From: Candidatus Lindowbacteria bacterium RIFCSPLOWO2_12_FULL_62_27 | Lineage (GTDB): Bacteria; Lindowbacteria; 2-12-FULL-62-27 | Assembly (NCBI GenBank): GCA_001784175.1 | Contig: MFPR01000006.1 | Coordinates: forward strand, 186,001 to 250,000 | DNA length: 64,000 nt | Reading direction: 5' to 3' | Part shown: positions 48,846-59,293 of the stretch, piece by piece | Numbering within the stretch: position 1 is the stretch's first letter | How the letters are laid out: each line of letters begins with the position of its first letter | Program-made: the position numbers and the translations under genes | Notes under the pieces: generated by a model | What the model was told of the DNA's origin: nothing | The model's input: the letters and a program-made list of their open reading frames with translations, nothing else | The model's database searches: none

Positions 48846-49675
48846 TCCCGCGCACCCGCCGCGTCCGCATCCGCCCCGGCCTCGAGCTGGGCGGAGGCGG
48901 ACCGATCGTCTTCATCGGCGGGCCGTGCGTCATCGAGAGCGAAAAGACGCTCCTGGAAACGTGCGGCCGCCTGGCGGAAATCTGCGGCGAGCTTGGAATT
49001 GGGTTTGTGTTCAAGACGTCGTATGACAAGGCGAACCGGACCAGCGTGCGGTCCTACCGCGGGCCAGGACTGCGCGCGGGACTGCGCGCGGTCGAGAAAG
49101 TGAAGAAAAAATTCGGCGTGCCGGCGCTTTTGGACGTCCACAAGGAATCGGAGTGCGGCCCGGCGGCCGAAGTCGCCGAGATTCTGCAGATCCCGGCCTT
49201 CCTGTGCCGCCAGACCGATTTGATTCAAGCCGCGGCGCGGACCCGGCGCGTGGTGAACATCAAGAAGGGGCAGTTTTTGTCGCCGTCGGACGCGCGGTAT
49301 GCCGCCGAAAAAGTAACCTCGGCCGGCAATCCCAACGTCACGCTGACCGAGCGCGGCGCCAGTTTCGGTTACGGGAATCTCGTGGTGGACATGCGGTCGC
49401 TGCAGATCATCCGGGAGTTCGGCATCCCCGCGATTTTCGACGCGACCCACAGCGTCCAGATGCCGGGCGCCGGCGGCAAAACCGCGGGCGACCGCCGCTT
49501 CGTCCCGGCGCTGTCGAGAGCCGCCGTCGCCGCCGGCATCGACGGCCTATTCATGGAAGTCCACCCCAACCCGGCCCGGGCCAAATCAGACGCGGCAAAT
49601 CAAATGCCGCTCGCGTCCGTCCGCGGGCTTCTCCGAGACCTGATCGAAATCGACCGGGTGGTCAAGTCAAAATGA
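48842..49675 (+). CDS. kdsA: 3-deoxy-8-phosphooctulonate synthase
   Basis: 277 residues from GTG 48842, which overlaps the pyrG stop (GTGA). The enzyme joins arabinose-5-phosphate and PEP to KDO-8-phosphate for lipopolysaccharide inner core. Family blocks: FIGGPCVIESEKTLLETC, FKTSYDKANRTSVRSYRGPG, LLDVHKESE, VNIKKGQFLSP, TERGASFGYGNLVVDMRSLQ and FDATHSVQMPG. The first cysteine (GPCVIES) is the metal-ligand type, as in metal-dependent KdsA. Its substrate enzyme kdsD follows directly. Confidence 0.97.
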   Translation: MIPRTRRVRIRPGLELGGGGPIVFIGGPCVIESEKTLLETCGRLAEICGELGIGFVFKTSYDKANRTSVRSYRGPGLRAGLRAVEKVKKKFGVPALLDVHKESECGPAAEVAEILQIPAFLCRQTDLIQAAARTRRVVNIKKGQFLSPSDARYAAEKVTSAGNPNVTLTERGASFGYGNLVVDMRSLQIIREFGIPAIFDATHSVQMPGAGGKTAGDRRFVPALSRAAVAAGIDGLFMEVHPNPARAKSDAANQMPLASVRGLLRDLIEIDRVVKSK

Positions 49676-50643
49676 AGCCACGAATTCTGGTCCGTGAGGC
49701 CCGCCGCGTCCTGCGCGTCGAGGCCGACGCGATCCGCGCGATCCTGCCGCGGATCGGCCGGCCGTTTGTAGCCGCCGTCGAAACGCTCCACGCCTGCCGC
49801 GGCCGCGTCGTGGTCACGGGCGTCGGCAAGTCCGGCGCCGTCGGCCGGAAAATCATGGCGACCCTCGCGTCGACCGGGACACCGGCCCTTTTCCTGCACG
49901 CGGTCGAGGCCCTGCACGGTGATTTGGGGATGGCGACCAAGGACGACGTGGTCCTGGTCGTTTCGTACAGCGGTGAGACCGCGGAACTCACGACGCTCCT
50001 GCCCGCCTTCCGGCGGCTCGGCTGTCCCCTCATCGCCATCACGGGGAACCTCCGGTCGACCCTCGCGAAATTTTCCGACATCGTCCTCAACGTCCACGTG
50101 AAGCAGGAGGCCTGCCCCATGAACCTCGCGCCCACCGCCAGCACCACCGCCACGCTCGCGCTGGGCGACGCGCTCGCCGTCGCGCTCCTCAAGCTCCGCG
50201 GATTTACGCCGCGCGATTTCGCGCAGGTCCATCCGAGCGGCGCCCTCGGCCGGCGGCTCCTCACCCGGGTGTCGGACCTCATGCACACCGGCCCGGCGAT
50301 GCCGAAGGTCGACCGCCGCGCCACGATGCGCGAAGCGATCGTGGAGATGACCGCCAAGCGGCTGGGATTCACGTCGGTCCTCGACGGCGCCGGCCGGGCC
50401 CTCGGCGTCATCACGGACGGCGACCTCCGCCGCCATCTTCAGCGCGGCGGCGATTTCCTGGACCTCCCGGCCGAACGCCTCTGCACGCGGTCGCCCAAAT
50501 CGATTTCAAAAGACGCGCTGGCCGCGCAGGCCCTCGCGATCATGGAAAAAAATTCGATCACGTCCCTCCTCATCCTCGACGACCGCAAACGCGTCTTCGG
50601 ATGCATTCACATCCACGACATCCTGAAAGCAGGCGTGGCGTGA
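49672..50643 (+). CDS. kdsD: Arabinose-5-phosphate isomerase
   Basis: 323 residues: an N-terminal SIS domain (about 40-190; VVVTGVGKSGAVGRKIMATL, VVSYSGETAELTTLLP) and two CBS domains (about 205-320; LGVITDGDLRRHLQ, VFGCIHIHDILKAG). Converts ribulose-5-phosphate to arabinose-5-phosphate for KdsA. The HPSGALGRRLLTRVSDLMH linker is a KdsD/KpsF mark. ATGA overlap with kdsA, one-base overlap with kdsC. Confidence 0.95.
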   Translation: MKPRILVREARRVLRVEADAIRAILPRIGRPFVAAVETLHACRGRVVVTGVGKSGAVGRKIMATLASTGTPALFLHAVEALHGDLGMATKDDVVLVVSYSGETAELTTLLPAFRRLGCPLIAITGNLRSTLAKFSDIVLNVHVKQEACPMNLAPTASTTATLALGDALAVALLKLRGFTPRDFAQVHPSGALGRRLLTRVSDLMHTGPAMPKVDRRATMREAIVEMTAKRLGFTSVLDGAGRALGVITDGDLRRHLQRGGDFLDLPAERLCTRSPKSISKDALAAQALAIMEKNSITSLLILDDRKRVFGCIHIHDILKAGVA

Positions 50644-51188
50644 TGGGCGCCGGCGCAGTGCCTTACGAAAAACTGAAAAAAATCCGCGCGTGTCTGTTCG
50701 ACGTCGACGGCGTTCTCACCGACGGCCGGATTCTCCTCGGCGAAGGGCCCGAGGGCGCGCTCCACGAGCACAAAGCCTTTCACGCGCGGGACGGCCAGGG
50801 CCTCATCCTCGCGAGCGACGCGGGCCTGGAGGTGGGCCTGGTGACGAGCCGGGCGTCGGCCATCGTCGAGCGGCGCGCACGGGAGCTTCGGATCGGCCAT
50901 GTGTTTCAGAACGTGAAAGACAAACTGCAGTGCGTGCGGGGCTTTCTCTCCGGCCGGGGCCTGCGGTTCGAGCAGCTTCTGTACATGGGCGACGATCTCC
51001 CCGACCTGCCGGTGCTGGACCGCGCCGGGTTTTCGGCGACGGTCCCGGAGGCGCCACGGGAAATCCGCGCCGGCGCCGATTACGTCACGGACCTTCCGGG
51101 CGGCTCGGGCGCGGTGCGCGAGGTGCTGGACCTTCTGTTTCGAACGCAGGGCCGGTGGCCGAAAATTCTAAAAAAATACCGCAAATAA
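50643..51188 (+). CDS. kdsC: KDO-8-phosphate phosphatase
   Basis: 181 residues, HAD superfamily type C0. Motif I is CLFDVDGVLTDGRIL with the nucleophile Asp; motif II is LVTSRAS; motif III/IV lies in KDKLQ and YMGDDLPDLPVL. Releases phosphate from KDO-8-phosphate, completing KDO synthesis. The ATG 50643 overlaps the kdsD stop by one base. Transcription of the group may end here, since a good promoter begins right after its stop. lptC/lptA/lptB, often next in other genomes, are not here. Confidence 0.94.
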   Translation: MGAGAVPYEKLKKIRACLFDVDGVLTDGRILLGEGPEGALHEHKAFHARDGQGLILASDAGLEVGLVTSRASAIVERRARELRIGHVFQNVKDKLQCVRGFLSGRGLRFEQLLYMGDDLPDLPVLDRAGFSATVPEAPREIRAGADYVTDLPGGSGAVREVLDLLFRTQGRWPKILKKYRK

Positions 51189-51216
51189 TTGACAACGGAG
51201 CGGCGCGCGGTATATT
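51189..51216 (+). promoter_or_regulatory. Sigma-70-type promoter for small gene and nuo operon
   Basis: TTGACA (51189-51194) starts on the base after the kdsC stop; 16-base spacer; TATATT (51211-51216). The predicted start is near 51223, giving about 40 bases of leader with GAGGAAGA before the GTG at 51263. Confidence 0.65.
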
Positions 51217-51262
51217 TACTGTAGTGAACTGAGGGGAGTACAAATCAAGGGGGTGAGGAAGA

Positions 51263-51466
51263 GTGACCAATGGCAAGACATTGAGGCATCTGGTGGCGCC
51301 GGCATTTCGCGACCATACCTCAACGGGTGCGATGGCCGCTGATTTTTTTGCCGACTTCAAGGAGGCCACGGTCGAGCTGCAGCAGATGGTGAAGGGGAAA
51401 CCGCTTTCAGCAAGGCTGGTTTCCGAGCATGCGGTGAGACGGCTTCGGGAAAAAATACGAGTCTAG
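51263..51466 (+). CDS. Small hypothetical protein before nuoA
   Basis: 67 residues, soluble, start GTG with the ribosome-binding site GAGGAAGA. Sequence features: basic N-terminus with a histidine (LRHLVAPAFRDH), then helical FFADFKEATVELQQMVKGK and a basic end (HAVRRLREKIRV). No recognised family. Located between the nuo promoter and nuoA (19-base gap); it could be a regulator or assembly factor, but nothing in the sequence shows this. Confidence 0.6.
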   Translation: MTNGKTLRHLVAPAFRDHTSTGAMAADFFADFKEATVELQQMVKGKPLSARLVSEHAVRRLREKIRV

Positions 51467-51485
51467 CGATCCGCGCGGAAATTCA

Positions 51486-51851
51486 ATGCTTTCTCCCTAT
51501 CTGCCCATACTGTTTCAACTGATCCTGGCCGCGGGCTTTGCCTGCGCGCTCCTGGTTCTCACGCACGTGTTTGGCCCGAGGCGGAGCACCGACGTGAAAC
51601 TTTCGCCCTTCGAGTGCGGCGTCGACCTTTTGGACTGCGCGCACCACCGGTTCAGCGTGAAGTTTTATCTCGTCGCGATGCTGTTCATTTTGTTTGACAT
51701 CGAAGCGATCTTTTTCTACCCGTGGGCCGTGATCTTCCGCGAGGAGATTTCGCAGGGGTTGCTTTTGCTGTCGGAAATGGGTACGTTTGTGGCGGTGCTT
51801 CTGGTCGGATTCATCTTCATCTGGAGGAAAGGGGTTCTGGAATGGGCGTAG
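51486..51851 (+). CDS. nuoA: NADH-quinone oxidoreductase subunit A
   Basis: 121 residues, three transmembrane helices. The loop [26 protein letters not shown] carries the conserved ECG motif with the family cysteine; the third-helix region holds [13 protein letters not shown]. NuoA is a small membrane subunit near the quinone site of Complex I. First of the nuo genes nuoA-B-C-D-EF-G. The end overlaps nuoB by 10 bases. Confidence 0.95.
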   Translation: MLSPYLPILFQLILAAGFACALLVLTHVFGPRRSTDVKLSPFECGVDLLDCAHHRFSVKFYLVAMLFILFDIEAIFFYPWAVIFREEISQGLLLLSEMGTFVAVLLVGFIFIWRKGVLEWA

Positions 51852-52354
51852 AGTTGATCCGCGGCGACAACTTTGTCACGACGTCTCTGGCCTCGGTCGT
51901 GAACTGGGCCCGCAAGTCCTCCCTGTGGCCGTTTCCGTTCGGCACCGCGTGCTGCGGCATCGAGATGATGGCGGCCCTGGCCTCGAAATTCGACATGGCC
52001 CGCTTCGGCGCCGAGGCCGTCCGGTTCTCGCCCCGGCAGGCCGACCTTCTGATCGTGGCCGGCACCATCTGCAACAAGATGGCGCCGGTCCTCAAGCGCG
52101 TGTACGACCAGATGTCGGACCCGAAATGGGTCATCGCCATGGGCGCCTGCGCCTCCTGCGGCGGGATTTTCGACAACTACACCGTCGTCCAGGGCATCGA
52201 CGAGATCATCCCCGTCGACATGTACGTCCCCGGCTGTCCGCCGTCGCCCCAGGCGCTCATGTACTCATTTACCCGGATTCAGGATATGGTCCAGCACGGG
52301 CGCGGCGCGTCCCTTGCGCCCATGTCCGAGTCCGTGGTCCCGCTTCCCGTCTGA
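51842..52354 (+). CDS. nuoB: NADH-quinone oxidoreductase subunit B
   Basis: 170 residues from ATG 51842. Carries the N2 cluster, the last iron-sulfur centre before quinone. Ligands: the tandem cysteines in [10 protein letters not shown], Cys in GACASCGG, and Cys in VPGCPPSP. Length is typical. Starts inside nuoA. The C-terminus ends soon after the cluster region without a long tail. Confidence 0.96.
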   Translation: MGVELIRGDNFVTTSLASVVNWARKSSLWPFPFGTACCGIEMMAALASKFDMARFGAEAVRFSPRQADLLIVAGTICNKMAPVLKRVYDQMSDPKWVIAMGACASCGGIFDNYTVVQGIDEIIPVDMYVPGCPPSPQALMYSFTRIQDMVQHGRGASLAPMSESVVPLPV

Positions 52355-52374
52355 TCTCATCGAGTTTGTCCGAA

Positions 52375-52884
52375 ATGGATCCGCACGATATCCCCGCCAA
52401 ACTTGCGGCGCTCCTGCCCGGCCTCGACTGCGCGCTCGTCGAGTGCGCCGGCCAGTCGACGCTGGAGGTTCCGGCGGCCCGCGTCAAGGACGTGCTGCGA
52501 ATCCTGCGGGACGATTCGGCCCTGCGCTTTGACCAGCTTCTGGATCTCACCGCCGTCGATTATCCGGGGCGTGAGTTGCGGTTTGACGTCGTCTACATCC
52601 TGGTGTCGACCGCGTACTCGCGCCGGCTCCGCGTGAAAACGCGCATCGCGGACGGCGGCCCGGCCGGGCCGGCGCTGCCGACGGTGTCGGACCTGTGGCC
52701 GTCGGCGAACTGGGGCGAGCGCGAGTGTTTCGACATGTTCGGGATCCGGTTCGAGGGCCATCCGAACCTCAAGCGCATTCTGAACCCGGACAATTTTTAC
52801 GGATATCCGCTTCGCAAGACCTACCCGCTGCGGGGCGAGCGGGACCCGGCCTTTCTCGAGTACAAGGAAACAGAGCCGGCCTGA
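52375..52884 (+). CDS. nuoC: NADH-quinone oxidoreductase subunit C
   Basis: 169 residues from ATG 52375. The 30-kDa subunit signature is present near the end: [20 protein letters not shown] then [20 protein letters not shown]. The N-terminal part has [20 protein letters not shown]. No iron-sulfur cluster. Separate from nuoD (not fused as in E. coli); its stop overlaps nuoD by one base (TGATG). Confidence 0.94.
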   Translation: MDPHDIPAKLAALLPGLDCALVECAGQSTLEVPAARVKDVLRILRDDSALRFDQLLDLTAVDYPGRELRFDVVYILVSTAYSRRLRVKTRIADGGPAGPALPTVSDLWPSANWGERECFDMFGIRFEGHPNLKRILNPDNFYGYPLRKTYPLRGERDPAFLEYKETEPA

Positions 52885-54080
52885 TGGAAATCACGGACGA
52901 CACGCTTGAAGACACGCAGATTCTGACGATCAATTTCGGGCCCTCGCACCCCGCCACCCACGGGACGCTGCACCTGATCGCCAAACTGGACGGCGAGCGG
53001 ATCGCCGAAGCCGAACCGATCATCGGGTACCTGCACCGCGGCAAGGAAAAGATGGGAGAACACCTCAAATACAACCAGTACCTCACCATGACCGACCGCA
53101 TGAACTACCTGTCACCGGCCTTGAACAACATCGGCTGGTGCCTCGCGGTCGAAAAACTCATGGGGGTCGACCCGCCGCCGCGCGCGAAGTGGGTCGAAAC
53201 GATCGCGTGCGAACTTGCGCGGATCATGGACCACATGGTCTGCAACGGCATCAACGCTTTCGATATCGGCGCCGGCACCGTCTTCTTCTACATGTTCCAG
53301 CAGCGCGAGGTCATCACGGCCATTTTCGAGCGCATGACCGGCGCCCGCCTGACCATCACATGGCCAAGAGTCGGCGGCCTGCCCTACGACGTGCCGCCCG
53401 ACTTCAAGGACCAGGTGCGGGCGTTCCTGAATGGATTTTATCCGGCGCTGGCCGATTGCGATAATCTCCTCAAGAACAACCGCATTTTCATGGACCGCAC
53501 CATCGGCGTCTCGCCGATCACGGCCGACCGCGCGATCAGCCACGGATTCACGGGCCCGTGCCTGCGTGCCACCGGCTTTGAATATGATTTGCGCAAGCGC
53601 GAGCCGTATCTGTGCTACGACCAGGTCGACTTTGACGTCGCGGTCGGCACGAACGGCGACGTCTACGACCGGTTCTTCGTCCGGATGGAGGAATGCCGCC
53701 AGAGCGTGCGGATCATCGAGCAGTGTCTGGCCAAACTGCCGGACGAGGGGCCGTTCGCCGTCGACGACTACCGCGTGGTGTTGCCGCCCAAGGAAAAAGT
53801 CTACACCGAAATGGAGGCCATGATCTTTCATTTCAAACTCGTGATCGACGGCTTGAAGCCCCCGGCCGGCGAAATCTACCGGGGCATCGAAGCGGCGAAC
53901 GGCGAGCTCGGCTTTTTCATCGTCAGCGACGGCAGCGGCAAGCCGTACCGGGTGAAAGTCCGCTCGCCCTGTTTTTACATCTACTCGGCCTATCCGGAAC
54001 TCATCCGGGGCCTGATGATTTCGGACACCGTCGCCGTCCTCGGCAGCCTCAACGTCATCGCGGGGGAGCTGGACAGGTGA
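52884..54080 (+). CDS. nuoD: NADH-quinone oxidoreductase subunit D
   Basis: 398 residues. The 49-kDa subunit, which forms the quinone cavity with NuoB. Key blocks: FGPSHPATHGTLHLIAKLDG, IGYLHRGKEKMGEH, MTDRMNYLSPALNN, ELARIMDHMVCNG, FTGPCLRATG. The HPATHG histidine near residue 21 and the Tyr in the quinone site region are kept. After its stop a palindromic-repeat doublet of about 115 bases separates it from nuoEF. Confidence 0.95.
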   Translation: MEITDDTLEDTQILTINFGPSHPATHGTLHLIAKLDGERIAEAEPIIGYLHRGKEKMGEHLKYNQYLTMTDRMNYLSPALNNIGWCLAVEKLMGVDPPPRAKWVETIACELARIMDHMVCNGINAFDIGAGTVFFYMFQQREVITAIFERMTGARLTITWPRVGGLPYDVPPDFKDQVRAFLNGFYPALADCDNLLKNNRIFMDRTIGVSPITADRAISHGFTGPCLRATGFEYDLRKREPYLCYDQVDFDVAVGTNGDVYDRFFVRMEECRQSVRIIEQCLAKLPDEGPFAVDDYRVVLPPKEKVYTEMEAMIFHFKLVIDGLKPPAGEIYRGIEAANGELGFFIVSDGSGKPYRVKVRSPCFYIYSAYPELIRGLMISDTVAVLGSLNVIAGELDR

Positions 54081-54089
54081 TCATTATTC

Positions 54090-54204
54090 ACCTCCTCTCC
54101 CCCCGAAGGGGGGAGAGGATTGAGGTGAGGGGGGAGGAGACGGCGCTGACCGCAGCCTGCCACCCTCACCCCAACCCTCTCCCGCCAGAGGCGGGAGAGG
54201 GGGA
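54090..54204. repeat. REPIN-like palindromic doublet between nuoD and nuoEF
   Basis: Two inverted copies. Hairpin 1: CCTCTCCCCCC (54094-54104), loop GAA, complement to 54118. Hairpin 2: CCTCTCCCGCC (54176-54186), loop AGA, complement to 54200. Each has a perfect 11-bp stem and a 3-base loop. The same doublet occurs at 60301-60420. The right edge provides GAGAGGGGGA, the ribosome-binding site of nuoEF. Confidence 0.9.
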
Positions 54205-56057
<1,853 letters not shown>

Positions 56058-56058
<1 letters not shown>

Positions 56059-57581
56059 TGACTGAGAACAAGACGATCACGTTCTTCGTCGACGGCAAGC
56101 CCGTGACCGCGCCGGCGGGCGCGATGGTCATCCGCGCGGCGCTCGACGCGGGGGCCGTGATTCCGTACTTCTGTTACCATCCCGCCCTCAAACCCGCCGG
56201 CCTCTGCCGCATGTGCCTCGTCGAAATCGAGGGCTTCCCGAAACTCCAGGCCTCCTGCACGACCCCCGTGACGGAGGGGATGAAAGTCCACACCGACACC
56301 GCGCGCGTCGAGCAGGCGCGCAAGGACGTCCTCGAGTTTTACCTGCTGAATCATCCGCTCGATTGTCCCATCTGCGACAAGGCCGGGGAGTGCCAGCTTC
56401 AGAATTACACCTTCGCCTACGCCCGGCAGAATTCCCGGTACCGCGAGGGCGAAAAGCGCCGGTACAACTACGAGGACCTCGGGCCCAAACTCTTCCGCGA
56501 CATGGACCGGTGCGTGCACTGCCTGCGGTGCGTGCGGTTCTGCGAGGAGATCGTGGGGGACGACAACCTGAGCGTCTTCAAGCGCGGCAACGAAACGGAC
56601 ATCTCGATCTTCGGCAGCGCGGTGGTCAACGAATACGCGCTCAACATCGCCGAACTCTGCCCCGTCGGCGCACTGGTCTCGAAGGACTTTCTCTACAAGG
56701 CGCGCGTGTGGCACCTGAAAAAGACCGAGACGGTCTGCGCCTCATGCGCCACGGGCTGCAATATATATATGGAGAGCAAGGACCAGGTTGTCCAGCGCAT
56801 CACGCCGAGGGTCAACCCGGAGGTCAACGACCACTGGATCTGCGATTTCGGCCGGCTGAACTTCAAGCACATCAACAGTTCCCAGCGCATCCACGAGTCG
56901 ACCCGGCTGGAGGACGGCGTGCCGCAGGTGCTGGAAATGGACGACGCCGTCCGGCGGCTGGCCGGCATCCTCGCGGGCGCCCCGGCCGACCGGCTGGGTC
57001 TTCTGATCACGCCGGAGGCGACCAACGAGGAGATTTTCGAGTTTCGGCGCCTGGCCGAGCAGGTCCTCAAATGTCCGCATCATGCGTACGGTCTGGTTCC
57101 GCCCGAGGAAGGCAAACTCGATTTCTTGCGCAGCCGAGACAAATTCCCCAACTCAGCCGGCGCCCGGCGGCTCGGCGGCCTCTCCGGGCTGGGCTTTGAC
57201 GGACTCAGGATTCTGGAAATGGCCGAGAAGGGCGAACTTGAAGTTTTGTTGATGATCTACCCGCACAGCGTGTCAAAGCATCCGGGCGGCGAGGCCTTCT
57301 TGGGGCGGCTGGCCGCCGCGCTCGCGCAGGTTCAGACCTCGGTCGTGATCGATTATCTGCAGAGCAAGGTGTCCGGCGCCGCCACCATGATCATCCCGGG
57401 CCTGACGCACGCCGAAAAAAACGGCACGATGGACAATTCAAAAGGGATCACCCAGAAACTTCGCCGCGCCATTTTCCCGTCGCCGGACCAACTCAGCGAG
57501 CAGGAGATGCTGATCCGCGTCTCGACAGCGCTCGTCGAAAAAAGAGCGGGGGTTACTTTGTCTGCGTCTGACCCGCGCTGA
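56058..57581 (+). CDS. nuoG: NADH-quinone oxidoreductase subunit G, short form
   Basis: 507 residues. N-terminal [2Fe-2S] ligands CYHPALKPAGLCRMC, then HPLDCPICDKAGECQLQ ([4Fe-4S]), DRCVHCLRCVRFC ([4Fe-4S]) and CASCATGCN, where the fourth cluster type (N7-like) would bind. Beyond residue 260 only a shortened molybdopterin-like domain remains (TMIIPGLTHAEKNGTMDN), about 300-400 residues shorter than full-length NuoG. One-base overlap with nuoEF (TGATG). No nuoH-N follows in this window; instead a convergent gene overlaps its 3' end by 29 bases. Confidence 0.9.
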
Positions 57582-59172
57582 GCCGTTCCTGCATTTTTTT
57601 CTGAAAGCTCGCCTTGAAATCCGGCAGGTTGGCCGCCAGCGCGCCGAATTCCTGTTTGCGCAGGCACAGAAGGTCCATCGACTCGGCGCACCGGACCGTC
57701 GCCCGGCGGGTCGTCTGGCCGAGGATGGCCATCTCGCCGAAATACTCGCCGGGTCCCAGGGCCGCGAGAATTTTTTCCCCGCCGCCGTCCGGCAGGACCA
57801 CTTCGGCCTTCCCTGAGAGCACGATGTAGATCTGGTCGCCGATATCGCCCTGGCGGAACACCTCTTCGCCGGGCTCGTAGTGTTCCTGCTTGATCGCGCC
57901 CGCGCCGAACACCTTGAGCTGGACGAGATCGGGCGGGAAGAAGAAGTCGAGGAACCAGGCCATGGCCACTTTGACCTTGCGGTCCAGACCCGGCAGTTTG
58001 GAAAGATAGATGACGCGCCAGAAGAGCCATGCGAGGATTCCCGAAAACCGGAAATTCACAATCTCCGCCACGCCGCTCTGATGGCCGAGAGAACACATTT
58101 TTCCCAGACCCGTGAACGCAAATTGCTTTTTCTCCCCCTCGGACCGGATGGCCCGGACGATGTTGTGGGCCGCAACAACCGCCTGCCTCATCCCGAACTG
58201 CGCCGTCGGCGGGCAGAAGCCCTTGCCGCTCGGATGCGGCACGACGGCGCAATCCCCGAGCGCCCAGACGTGGTCGGACCCCTCGACCTGCAGGTCCAGT
58301 CCGGCCTTGATGTGGCCCCGGTCTTTGGGCAGGTCCAGCTTCTCGACGATGGGGTTGGGCGAGGCCGGCACGGTTGAGATGAGGGTCCGGGTGGGAATGC
58401 GCTCTCCGGACTGCAGGATCGCCTCGGTTTTGGTGGCGGCCACGAGCCGGGTATTCATCCGGAACTCCACGCCGCGCTTCTCCATCACTCGCTGGGCAAA
58501 CCGCCCGAGTTTCTCCTCCACCTCCGGCAGGATTCGGTCCTGGGAGTGCAGGAGGATCACGCGGATGTCGGACGGCGCCACGGCATCATAGTGTTTGTCC
58601 GCGATGAGTTTCACAAAATCGTTGAGGTCCGCCGCGCACTCGACGCCCGAAAACCCGCCGCCGGCGATCACGAAGGTCAGAAGTTCCTGTCGGAGTTTCG
58701 GGTCCTCCTCGATGTCGGCCTCCTCGACGGCGCGGATGGCGTGGTTGCGGATGTAGAGGGCGTCCCCGAGGTTTTTAAACGGGATCGCGTGTTCGGGCAT
58801 CCCGGCCATGCCTTTGAAGTGCGTGACCTTCCCGAGCGCGACGACCAGGTAGTCATAGGGCACGATATGCGGCCGGGGAACGAACCCGGGGGACGTGCGA
58901 ATGGTCTTGTTTTTGAGGTCAACCTCCTCGACGTCGCGGATGTGGAGCTTGGTTTTTTTCAGAAGGCGGACCAGGGGCGTCACCGCATCCATGATCCCGA
59001 TGCTGCCGGAGATGACCTCGGCCAGCATCGGCTGGAAGACAAAATAGTTCTCGTGGTTGATGAGATGGATTTCAAAATCGTCCTTGTAGCGGAGGGCCTT
59101 CTCCAGAGTCATGGCTGCGTACACGCCGCCGAAGCCCCCGCCCAGAATCGCAACTCGCTTTCGTCCGCCCAT
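57553..59172 (-). CDS. Type II NADH dehydrogenase fused to cyclic-nucleotide-binding domain
   Basis: 539 residues. Residues 1-400 are an NDH-2-like FAD/NAD(P) flavoprotein: VAILGGGFGGVYAAMTL (FAD), FVIAGGGFSGVECAADL (NAD), VWALGDCAVVPHPSGKGFCP (FAD). An amphipathic C-terminal membrane-anchor region follows (FSGILAWLFWRVIYLSKLPG). Residues about 410-535 are a cNMP-binding domain with FGEMAILGQTTRRATVR, the phosphate-binding cassette. NDH-2 passes electrons to quinone without proton pumping; control by cAMP or cGMP is inferred. Convergent with nuoG (29-base overlap) and divergent from the membrane-protein gene. Confidence 0.88.
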   Translation of the reverse strand: MGGRKRVAILGGGFGGVYAAMTLEKALRYKDDFEIHLINHENYFVFQPMLAEVISGSIGIMDAVTPLVRLLKKTKLHIRDVEEVDLKNKTIRTSPGFVPRPHIVPYDYLVVALGKVTHFKGMAGMPEHAIPFKNLGDALYIRNHAIRAVEEADIEEDPKLRQELLTFVIAGGGFSGVECAADLNDFVKLIADKHYDAVAPSDIRVILLHSQDRILPEVEEKLGRFAQRVMEKRGVEFRMNTRLVAATKTEAILQSGERIPTRTLISTVPASPNPIVEKLDLPKDRGHIKAGLDLQVEGSDHVWALGDCAVVPHPSGKGFCPPTAQFGMRQAVVAAHNIVRAIRSEGEKKQFAFTGLGKMCSLGHQSGVAEIVNFRFSGILAWLFWRVIYLSKLPGLDRKVKVAMAWFLDFFFPPDLVQLKVFGAGAIKQEHYEPGEEVFRQGDIGDQIYIVLSGKAEVVLPDGGGEKILAALGPGEYFGEMAILGQTTRRATVRCAESMDLLCLRKQEFGALAANLPDFKASFQKKMQERLSAGQTQTK

Positions 59173-59180
59173 TGGCGGGA

Positions 59181-59232
59181 AGCATACCTAAAAAAGTCAA
59201 AAAAACAACTTGCTTTGCAACAATCTTGTTGC
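59181..59232. promoter_or_regulatory. Divergent promoter region with perfect palindrome
   Basis: Minus strand: TTGTTT (59208-59203), 16 bases, TATGCT (59186-59181), transcript start about 59174 for the NDH-2 gene. The perfect interrupted palindrome GCAACAATCTTGTTGC at 59217-59232 lies between the NDH-2 and membrane-protein genes and is a good operator candidate. Plus-strand promoter: weak TTGCTT/TAACGT around 59210-59238. Confidence 0.45.
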
Positions 59233-59293
59233 TAACGTCGCCCCCTATGGGACGGGCCGTGGACGGTTGTGTCTGCGAGTACGGGGGGAGGTC

